Assembly (NCBI GenBank): GCA_941918925.1 | Contig: OW799234.1 | Span: forward strand, 107,381,884 to 107,445,883 | Origin: Phyto melanocephala | Taxonomy: Eukaryota; Arthropoda; Insecta; Diptera; Rhinophoridae | DNA: 64,000 nucleotides | Reading direction: 5' to 3' | Shown here: positions 21,756 to 33,500 of the stretch, piece after piece | Position numbering within the stretch: the first letter of the stretch is position 1 | Layout: each line of letters opens with the position of its first letter | The notes under the pieces: model-generated | Databases searched by the model: none | Seen by the model: only the letters and a program-made list of their open reading frames with translations | Told to the model about the DNA's origin: nothing | Program-made: the position numbers and the translations under genes

Positions 21756-24560
21756 GTGCGTGTAGGTCTTTATTAATTTAAGAATTTGGTGGAATAGAAA
21801 AGAAATAAGAAACGATTTAAATCTGCATGTATTTAAAGTTAATGAACAATAAGTGCTTCAATATATAATAACAAACTTAAATTAAATTTTATAAAAAAAA
21901 ACCCTATTTAATGTTTCATTACTGTAAATGCATGTCACTTAAGGCAATACAACTGAAAGTCAAATGATTTGAGAGGACATATTTATTTTAAACTAAATGG
22001 CCCCGGTGAACTTTATGTTCCCTACATATATTTGTGAAAAAAATGGCCAAAATTTCATAAAAAAATAATTTATCTATATTAAATGGTACACAGTTATACA
22101 CTTGATCAATTTAAAGCTTTCTGATCTACTATATATTTTTTGTGATGCGTAAAAATTTAAAAATTATATATTCCCGACTCGCGAACACGCAACGTATAAC
22201 TGCGCATGCGCGAAACAGGGAAACTTCAAGTTAATTCCGGAAACTTTAACCGACTGGCCTTGAGAATTATTTATAGTTATTAAAAAGGCCAGATGCTTGG
22301 GAAATTTTAGACGCTTAATAATGAATGGTATCATCATATCGTTGGAATCATCAGTATACGCGGGATCAAGACATTCTCCTCTTTGTATTTTCCCTAGATG
22401 ATCTTAGCCTCGATGACGTTAATCATAAGCTTTTTAACAGCTAATCTCGTTCCATTGCACAGTTGAGATTGATTACTGCTACGTAACATAATCGCAATTA
22501 CCTACTCTTATTTATAAGTTGTGAGATAGTAGTCCAGGCCAATCCGGGGAATTGAAAATTTGTAGCTGTGACAAATCTTTTGCAAACAGCATACCTGGTA
22601 GAACATTTTGAATGGCCTTATTGATATCATCGACATTTTTGTTTTTGACCACCACTATTGCTCGTTCACTCGACCAATTATAGATTCTGAGCTATTGTTT
22701 GATGTCCGTAAAATAACGCTGAATCAGCTCCTCTTTTGAGTCGATGGAGTAAATAAAATCCATGTATAGTGAAATTAATCCAAACGAAGTGTCATATGCG
22801 ACCTTCCTATTCCCAATATCTAACAAATGCTTCGAAAATATAATCGGAGTTTGATATTGTTTCAAAACCACTCACATATTTATCACCTGAAAACAGATTC
22901 ATGGCTCCACTAGAAATGTTTTGCCTATCACGAAGATCTTTCAACGTTCTGTACAGTGGCTTCAGTGACCTCTTGTGGACCATCGTACATTTATCCCAAA
23001 CGATAAATTTGCATATTTGTAAAATCTTCGTGATTGCACCGTTTTTGGCAATGTTGCAAACTTGCGCTTCGTTGAAAAGTTGTAATTTATAGGCAGTATG
23101 TTCAGTTCATTGACCTTCTAACAAGGCTGCAGCTATTCCAAATGAAGCCAAGACTAGGGCTACATATTTTTGCAATCTGATCTTTGCCAACAGCAATGAA
23201 ATTAGGAACGTTGGTATAATCCCCCCGGAAGCAATAGGAGAGTAAATTCCTGTTCACTGTTCACAGCTTTCATCATACTTCATATTTGAATGAGTTATTT
23301 CGGGTAATGCTATCAGTATCGTATTGTTGTTCTCTTTGCAACTCGTGGTTAAATGTATCAAGCATAGGACGGTCGGTTCTGTCATACCCAAATACAGCAA
23401 ACATATGTATTTTTTTTCTCTATCGATAACCAACTGAAATTGTTACATTTTGTTATTTCTAACAGAACTAGACAGACCAAAGGGATTACAACAACTATAA
23501 AACCGATAATTTTCTAAACACACCTATAAATATTTGAAAACCAAGTGACAATTTTTTATTTCTAAAGCGACAAAGACATCATAAATTTTACAGAAAGGAA
23601 AATTTTTCATTAGAAAATTAAATTGTTGTTTTTTAGAATCTTTTTTTTTAGTTATTTCACCTTTTTCACGAAACATTTCAACAACCGTTCTCGAGTTTTA
23701 GTGAAATAAACACACAGCAATTGATTTTTATATATATTATACTAGCCAAACCCGGCGCGCGTTGCTACGCCCCTTAATGAATCGAAATGCATTCTGAATT
23801 TTAATTGAATATCAAGTGCAAAAACCTAAAAATTATAATTTTTTTATCGGCGTGGCATTGCCCACTTTTCTAGTCACGAAATTGCAAAGTCATAACAGCT
23901 CAATATGTGTGCAAAGTTTCAGAAGAATCGGACCAGTGCAAGTACCTCAAAATTAAAATTGTTTTTATGGGCGTGGCCCTGCCCACTTTTCTAATCACGA
24001 AATTGTAAAGTCATAACAGCTCAATATGTGTGCAAAGTTTCAGAATAATCGGTCAAGTGCAAGTACCTCAAAAAGATACCTTTTTGTTATAGGCGTGGCA
24101 CTGCCCACTTTTCTAATCACGAAATTATTAAGTCATGACAGCTCAATATGTGTGCAAAGTTTCAGGAAAATCGGTCTGGTGCAAGTACCTCAAAATTGTA
24201 GCCTTTTTAATGAGCGTGGCCCCGCCCACTTTTTAATCACAAAATTATAAAGTCACGACAGCTTAATATGTGTGCAAAGTTTCAGAAAAATCGGTCCAGT
24301 GCAAGTACCTCAAAATTAAAACTTTTTTAGGGGCGTGGCCCCGCCCACTTTTCTTATCACGAAATTATTTAGTCATGACAGCTCGATATGTGTGCAAAGT
24401 TTCAGAAAAATCGGTCAAGTGCAAGTAGCTAAAACTGATAACTAATTTTTTATGGGCGTGGCCCCGCCCACTTTTTTTCATCCATAAACACTCCCCGGTA
24501 TGTGTACAACAACTTACCAAAGTTTGAGCCCGATCGGTTTTGCAGTTTCAGAGTCTATAG

Positions 24561-24591
<31 letters not shown>

Positions 24592-27500
24592 TTTCACTTT
24601 TATATATATAGATAGATAGATAGATAGATGTATAGTAGATTACAATTAAATCTTTGAATATCGGGTAGACTTAATCAAAGTACGAACCTTAACATTCAGT
24701 TTTCGTGTTGTCATTAAATTGCTCTTTTCAGTATCTTTTTATACCCTTCACCTGTGGTGCACAAGGGTATATATAGCTTTGTCATTCCGTTTGTAATTTC
24801 TACAATTTTCATTTCCGACCCCATAAAGTGTATATTTTCTGAAAGCTTATGAATAGAGGAGTCGATTAAGCCCTGACCGTCTGTCCGTCTATCCGTCTGC
24901 CCGTCTGTCCGTGTGTTGGTTGAAATCAACTTTTAGAAGCAACTATATGTTCCTCAGATCTCTATATGGTATCAATCTCTTGCAAATATTCAGGAATGAA
25001 TCGCTATTGAAATTCAGCACAATCGCCCAATAACTTTCTGAGATATGAGCAAAAAACCACGACCACCTCGTTTTTTTACACAATTACAATAACAACATAC
25101 ATACATAAATATATGTAAAAACCATACAAAAAAAGAAAAAATTACAAAAAGAAAAAATATTAAAAATAAAAAAAAAAATAATAAAAAAAAGTAAAAAAAA
25201 AAAATTTTAAATAATTTAAAAAAAAATTTTTAAAAATTTTTTCAAAAAAATTTTTTAAAAAAATTAAAAAAAATATAAAAAAAAATAATAACAAAATATA
25301 AATAATATATTAAATAAAATAAAATTTTTTTGGCTCAACTGGGATTCGATGCCACATTTATTCTAACGTGTACGTAAGCACGTATTTTATATGGGATGAA
25401 TGGTGATACAAACAATTGTTATTGCATGACTACACGTTGTGAAGGGTATATAAGATTCGGCACGGCCGAATATAGCACTGTTACTTGTTTTCCACAACAT
25501 TGTGCAAAGTTTTTGACTCTAATTTTGCAATTTCTGTGCAATATGATGATTCTCAGTTTTTAAGTGTTTTGATGACATAAGTCAGAACTTTAAATAAACG
25601 CCACAAACAAAAAAGTTGAGGCCATCACATCTAGATAATAATGTGATCAAACACAATCAGTAGGTACAATACGGTATTCTAACTTGAATGAACGACCGAA
25701 TCAGATTTTGACTGTTATCAAATGCCGTTATATAATTCCAGCATTTTATTTTATTTTTTTTTTTATTTTATTATTCAGTAATTAAAAAGCTCTCGCCATA
25801 GTCTCTTCATCTCGCTAAAACCATTTAATTATTGAGAACTGCCTCATAACTCAGTTGTTTATGTATCGATGTTTCTTATTTTCAATACCGAACTACTTCC
25901 GAATATTTCTGATATTTTAATACATCACCCGGGTCCAGGCAATGTTGCGGGGCTTCAAAAAGTTGATTTCATCATACACACAGACAGATGGACAGACTGA
26001 CAGAGCTTAATCGACTCTCCTATTCATAAGCTTTCAGAAAATATATACTTTATGGGGTCGGTAATGAAAATTGCAGAAATTTCACACGGAATGACAAACC
26101 TATATATACCCTTTTTCACTGTATGAAGGGTATAATGAAATTAAAAAAAATTATTTATTAAATCAATTAAAAAATTTTTTTTTTTAAATTAGACAAATTT
26201 TAATTATTTTTTTAAACTGTTTTAATTGATATTTTTAGCAATATTTTTCAATTAAAATTATTAATTTTCATTTAATTAATAGTAACATTTTGATGATTGC
26301 AGCAAAATTAAATAACATTTTAATTAGTAATATTAATTTGTAATTGAAAATCATTTTTATTTTTTTCTGTGTCATTTACTAAGAAATATGGTTCTTCTAC
26401 TATTACGCATCTAATTTCATACCAAACAGTGCATCTAAAGGGGGTGTTACTTTTGCAGAAGAGAAGTGAGAAGTTTCCGTTTATTGAAAATTAATCTTAT
26501 GAAAATTAATCTTTTGACGAATATACTGACAGCGCAAAATCTTTAGAAAATATCTATGTATAATAGAGGCATTTTTCAACTAAAGTTTAACCCCGATAAT
26601 TCTGATTATTAATTGCAGACCCCATTCCAAATTATTGAATTTACAAGATTACCGAAAAAAAATTTATAACGATGTTTATTTCGAAATAACTTGTCAAAAT
26701 TTTCACTGCTAATCCAAGCATGTCGTGTGTTACCTTCAAAACATTACTTCTGTAAAAAAAACATGTGTTGAGACATCTGACAAAATTTTAATTAGAGCGC
26801 GCTCTATTTTCTTCTGTCAAAACATGTGACATCAGCCGTTGGCAGAAATCTTTGCTGCTTCAAAGCAGTCAGCGTAAAAGTACAATTTTGACAGACATGT
26901 AGATTTACATATGCCTCACAAATTTTAAAGTCAGATGTAAAAAACATGCCGTGTATTATAGCCTTAACTGAATCCCACCAAAGTCATCTTAGTCATTAGC
27001 AAAAATATATGTATATTAAATTTTATATGGTATTTGGAATATTTTCTTTGTGCTTTTAACAGCCGTAATTATTTTAACAATAAGCACCTTCTATTCATTT
27101 ATGATACAGACTTACTGTACAATAAAAAATTTTCCAATTTTAATTTAAAATATGCCAAATAAATATTTAACCCATAATCCAACATGATTCATGGAAAATA
27201 CATATTAAATTTCATACACCATTGTTTGTAAAACTTAACAGTAATTCTACATCAATAAAAGTAAATTTGGTTTTTGTATTTTTTGTTTTTAATAAATAAT
27301 ATTTGCGGTCATACACACAAAAAACATTTTTCTAAAACTTATTTCCCCAGTTAAAACTTAAATAAATTTATGGCTACATGAAATACTACCAGCCAGCCAG
27401 CCAACCAAACAAATAATCGAATCAAAAAAAAAAAAAAAACAAAAAAATTGAAGCCAATATTTTCATTGACGATAAAATTTAAGGAATTTACAGTTAGTTT

Positions 27501-30500
27501 TAAACTAATACAAATATAATGCCACAACTCCTACCCCTTCTACCCACAGACAAAAATTAACATGAAACAAACATGTTCGGTCAAAACAGAGAACAAAAAC
27601 ATATAAAACAGATTATTAAAAAGTGCAAAGTTTAAACGTTAAAAAAAATATAAAAAAAACTTTCACTGAAACTACACCACAATCGAGATATAAAAGGGAG
27701 AGAGAAGAAAATAAAAGGGTTTCTCCCTCTACACAATGCTTTTGAAATTTAGACAAACCATGAAATATTTTTACACAACAACATCCAGAGCCAAATAATG
27801 CAACCACTTGGAAATGTTTTACAAATAAAACCGAAAACATCACCTCAACGAAGAACAACAAACATTTTTGTAACAAGTTTTGTATAAATTTTTTTTGCGA
27901 TATGAATCAGGAAAACGGAAAGAGCAAAAAAAAATGACTTAAAGCAACAAATTATAAACAAAGCGTATATTTTTTTATTTTAGGAAATCTTTGACTTTTG
28001 GCCATAAAAGTGTAGGTGACAATGCATACTTTCAATTTGAGATAATATTTAAAGGAATGTATTCATGGTTTAGTTGATGGAACGAAAAGTGTAAAAAGTC
28101 CTAACTACTCGCATGTAAAATTTTCAATTAAAGATTTGCATGATATTAAGTTTAAATTAAAATACGAAAACAAAATAATAAATCGATTATCCATCATCTT
28201 GCTACTTGTAGTTCTTGCTACAGTCTCGTTACAACTAGTAATATGACTACATAGGTTCGGTTGAAAAAGAGTGACATTAAAAGCTAAAAAAGCTAATGGT
28301 ATACAAGTTTGCCTTATTGACATGTTGTGCTCTCTAAAGGAATGCAATTGACCTAATAATGTCCCGACTAGATCAAGAATCTAGTTCCTACAAGTTCCAA
28401 TTTGAATTCCTTATGTATTCCATGTTAGGCATAGTGTTCACGTTAAAGTTCCCGCGTCTAATACGCCCAAAAACAAGACATTGACAAAAGTAGTATTCAA
28501 AAGTCTTACAATTGTCTGAACCTGCTATACATGTCATTTCATCCGACAGTCGCATTCGAGCTAAATGAGTTCTGTAACCTGTTATTACACTACTTAGTCT
28601 CCTAAGTGATAGTCTCAGTTTCAGAACTTTCTTTGATTTCTCAAGATTTTAGTCACCCCATAATATATTCGTCCTCTTATCCACAGCAGTTTTTTGTCAC
28701 TTTCTAATGTGTTTCTTTATCGCTCAAAATCTCTCAAATGCATTTTCAAGGTGATGGTTTTCGAAAATAATTCCATTTTGAATATTGCATTGCTTCTTCG
28801 TTTTCGATATTATATCTAGACGTCCACAATTTGCATGCGCGTTCACATTGGTGGATATTTCGGGACATAAGTTTCACCTTCATTACGATCTTGATAACTG
28901 GTTGGATATCCGTTAAAATATGAATCGGAGCTTCGTAACTAATATTCTTCATCCATTTAATGCCTTCCGTTATAGCCATGTCAGCCTTGAAAACAGTATG
29001 GTAAACTGGTATACAAAAGTATTTGATCTGTTTTGGCTTATATTATACAAACCTGTTTCAGTTCCATCGGTAATCTTCGATACGTCTGTATAAAGATCTC
29101 TCCATATTTCCCTTTCTAGTATTGTGGTACTACAGTTAACGCTCTTATATCTCATGGGGATTTTTTCACATGTTACCTTTCCCATCGATATGATATCGAT
29201 TATTCTTTAGTATCTGGTTTTATTGTCTCTCACCAGCCATTCACCTATTGCCGTTAATATAGTAGCGGTCAAGGCCATTTTATATTACGCCTTAAAAGAG
29301 TGTAACCTAGCTAGTTAAAAATTTACTTGCAGTAGTATCACGGACAGTAATGTTCACTAATTTTGATAGATTGATCTGAAAATGCCTCAAATGGTATTAT
29401 CTTTCATCAGCAGTTGTTTTGCAGCCAGCTTCACTACCTTAAGCTTTGCTATAATTGGATTATAAAGCGTTGAAGCCGCGGTATTTGCGTAAGCTTCTGA
29501 CATTTGTATGGGCAATATGATATTTCGACAGATGCACAACGACTAATGAGTTAATTAAAGTTTGGTTGTAATGCTTCTATCATTAGTCCATCTTAAAAAA
29601 GCTTTTTACTGTGTATAATCACTAAATTTCTGCAACTAGAATCTTACTAATTTCAATTAACACATGCACAGAAGCACATACAGTAAAGAGAATTCGTTAA
29701 ATGGGTTAGTAGACTTTAGTAAATAGAAGTGGATTTTTAAATTAAAATCATTCTAAACATTGAATCATATTTTCACCTTGATCCCTGGCTCTGTTTATTG
29801 TCAAAATTAATACCTGTGAGGCTTAGAGCACCTACTAATATCTGATTGTCGAAACGTGAGGATTTGATGTGAATTTTGAGCTGGAGTTATCAGTGAGCCA
29901 TATTTCTCTACAAAAGAAATGAAGGTCAAGCTATAAATATCACTGGTCACAATGTTCTTTCTGCCTAAATTAGATAATATTGATGTAGATGATGTGCGAC
30001 TTTAACAGGACGATACGCACCACATACCATGCAACCTCTTGAACAAGTCAATTACTACATGAGACATTTTCTTTTTATGAATTCAATTGTTTTGGTTTTG
30101 ATTTCCTTGTACATCATGTGATTTAATTTATTTTTATGCAAAACAGTAATTTGTATCGTTCATTTTAGGAGACTTTCTTTCACAGTACCGAAAAGCTCAC
30201 TCAGTGCTCAATTATGAATGAGCTGTTTACGTTTTTTATCTTAATGCTTTCACTTTTAAACATGTGGGAGACTATAAATAATCTTGCTTTTAGTGGTTTG
30301 CTTTTTATTTTAAAATGAAAAAAGAAATATTTTTATATTTAATTTTACACATATGAGAATTTCAATTTTTATCACTTCTCAAAAGTGATAAACGAAAAAT
30401 TTCTTATTTTTTTCAGAACCAAACTATATTTTTGGTAAAACAAAAAATCTACTTCTTTTCTATGGCAAGTAATAAGGGGGAAATAACATACATACACAAA

Positions 30501-33500
30501 TTCTATGTGTGAGTGTTTATTTTATTTTTGCCTGTGTCGTTTTGTTGAGTGAGAGATTATTAATGAGCAAATGCAATTTTTTTACTTCTCATAATCGTTT
30601 AAAAAATTTTGGTTGTTGTTCCTCTCACCCGTGTTGTATCCCATAAAAAAATAAATTTGGTTCTCGATCATATGTGTAAAGAAAATAAGAAGTTTACAAA
30701 ATCACATTTATGAGAAGTATCAAATATACAGCTCATACATGAAAACTTCTGAACATTGGTTTTTTTCTATAGATTCTTGTATTGCTTGCAAACAATTGAA
30801 ACACTAAATTTCATTGAAGATCATGTTTTTATGCACTCCATTCCACAAAAGCATAAAACACATGAACATTAGGTGAACAAAAAATTATTTTTCATAAACG
30901 AAAGATTTCTGTTAACATGAGCTATGTCTTTTTACGTGTTTGGAAACATATTGCTTTTTCGAGGCATTTTAGGAGGCATTTAGAGTTTACTTTGTTGCAT
31001 TATTGTTTTAGAAGTAAAAAAAAATTTTACAAGTCAACTTGTAAGATCTTTAGATGAATTAATACTTTAAAACAGGGAAATAGAATCCACTTACATTCTC
31101 TCTATCTACACAATGTTAGCTGTTTATCACACATGTATGGATGTAAAGCCATTGTCATCATCATTTTGCAGTCATATAGTATCATATATATTCACGTATT
31201 TTTTAAGCAGATCCTTCTAATATGCGGCAACAACTTTCTAATACCACGGCAATTTACGTGACCATAAAGGAAATGATAAAAACAAATTGTTATGGTATAA
31301 AGAAATTTGATCACCAGCGCTGATATATTTTTAACCCTATAGAAAAGCAAATTTGTAAACAATAAAAATACTACTTTAGGGAAACCTTTGATAAACAACT
31401 GCGGATAAAAATGGAAGTATAACTTCAGGATGTTTAATATTTAGAAATTGTTGCTGTTATTTAAGTTGTCTATCATTTGTTTAAATTGGTAATGTTGAAA
31501 TCTAGACAATTAAATTCTTTGCCAATCAAATGGTTTAGTTCTTGCAATTGAACTTTTCTTTTGCGGTTATAAAATTTCTATTGAAAAATCCATAAGTCCT
31601 TAGTTCTGACTATACACTGATATTTTTAAACGAAATTATAAATTATATCATCAAACCCTACTAACATAATTAAACTAAATGAATTGCAGCAATTTTAGTA
31701 CTCACAACTAAAGCTCTAAATATATAGACGACAGCAGACTTCCAACTTCAGCTGATGTGTATTTTAGCAAAACCAATTTCAAGGATGCCGCATATATATA
31801 TTTTATAATGAATAAAATTAAAGTTATTGATAAAAAATGTAATAATATCACGAAAAACTATAAAAACACATAAATTTAATTCTTTATTGTATTTTTGTAA
31901 TGTTCTTTTATGTTTAATATTAAAAATAAGTTTTTGTTCTTATTTTTCCAATTTAATATATATAATGGCAACACTATATTTGTTTATTGCTGCCCATCAA
32001 AATAGAAAATAGCCTAAGTTGCCAGCAGCAGCAAATGCTGTTGTGCAGTCGTGCTGCTGTGATGCCGTCAAAATAATCGTTTTCATTTAAACACATGGAT
32101 TTTATTTCTGACATATTGCTGCTTGCTGTCTGCTGTCGTCTATGTGTTTAGACCTTAATACTGTTTTTTCTGTGCGCATACATAATAGTCTTGTGCTTTG
32201 GACGTCAAACGCAATAATTTCAATGTTTTAAATTCAGCAGGGGTATTGGAAAGTCGTCAGGCTTGATTATAAAAAAAGATCTAAATATTTTTTGCGTAAT
32301 CTTTTAAATTAATTTTTAATAAAAAATTAACTCCTAATTCATTGCGAAATCCACTTGGGACTCAGAATAATAGGATGAGATAAAAAAATTTAAATCTGAA
32401 ACGATTTTCCAAGAAATGTTCGTACATGCATTCACTTCTTAATAACTTTCTGGTACAATTTAATAAAAGTATTTCTACAGTAAACTTTATCAAAATCCAT
32501 TAATTTAGTTTAAGAAGAAAAAATTGCTCAAATCTGTCTAGGTTGTATGAATATTATTACAATAAAATACATTTAAGAAAGAAAAAAAGGAATTAATTTT
32601 GTCACAAAGAAAGAAGTCGGCATAAGTTTAAAACCTAAAGTTATAAACATTTTTTTAATTTGATGATGTCACACAACAACACAGATCATACACCTGCATT
32701 ATTTGAAACTTCGAGAAAGTGTTTGTTTCTGCCTTATTGGAGTAAGTTTCTGCTTGAGTCGTAAAACGACAAAAATCTCTAACTAAAGCTCTCTTAAAAC
32801 AATAACAACAAAAAGGCATGCTGATTGTAAGACCCTTTTATTGCAAAAAAAAAAATACGCCATTTTGTTGTGATGGTCATCTTGGATTTAAAATTTTTTC
32901 ATTTTGTCTTGTGTTCTGCTGATCTAGTCCTCTTATTTTGTACACCTACTCGTCTTTCAGTTTATGAAAATCTTTTGAGTTTGTAGATAATCAACAAGTA
33001 AGAGTGATATATTCGGCCGTGTCAAATCTTATATACCCTTTACAACGTCTAGTCATGCAATAACAATTGTGTTACCATCATCATTAATATGAAATACGTG
33101 CATACATTCATATTCATTCTTTAAAAAAAACATCCCATTGTAAAATTATAAATTAAGTTTATGTATATATGTTGTTAAGTAACTTAAGTATAAAGATTAT
33201 TTTTCAACTCGATATAAAATTATATTAAAAATATTTTTAAATATCCCTGATGATGATCTTCGAAGTTGGTCGAAATATTAGATTAAACTAAATAAATAAA
33301 TTTAAAATCTTTTCTTTAAAAATAAAACAACAAAATAGCATTTTTATGACCTAAAGCCAAACAAAAATCTACAACAAAAAATATAAAAAAAAATAAAAAA
33401 TAATAAACAAATAAAATAAATAAAAAATATTATAAAAAAATTTTTTTTTGGCTTAACTGGGATTCGAACCTACGTTCATCCAGTTTGTATTGGTGTGAAA

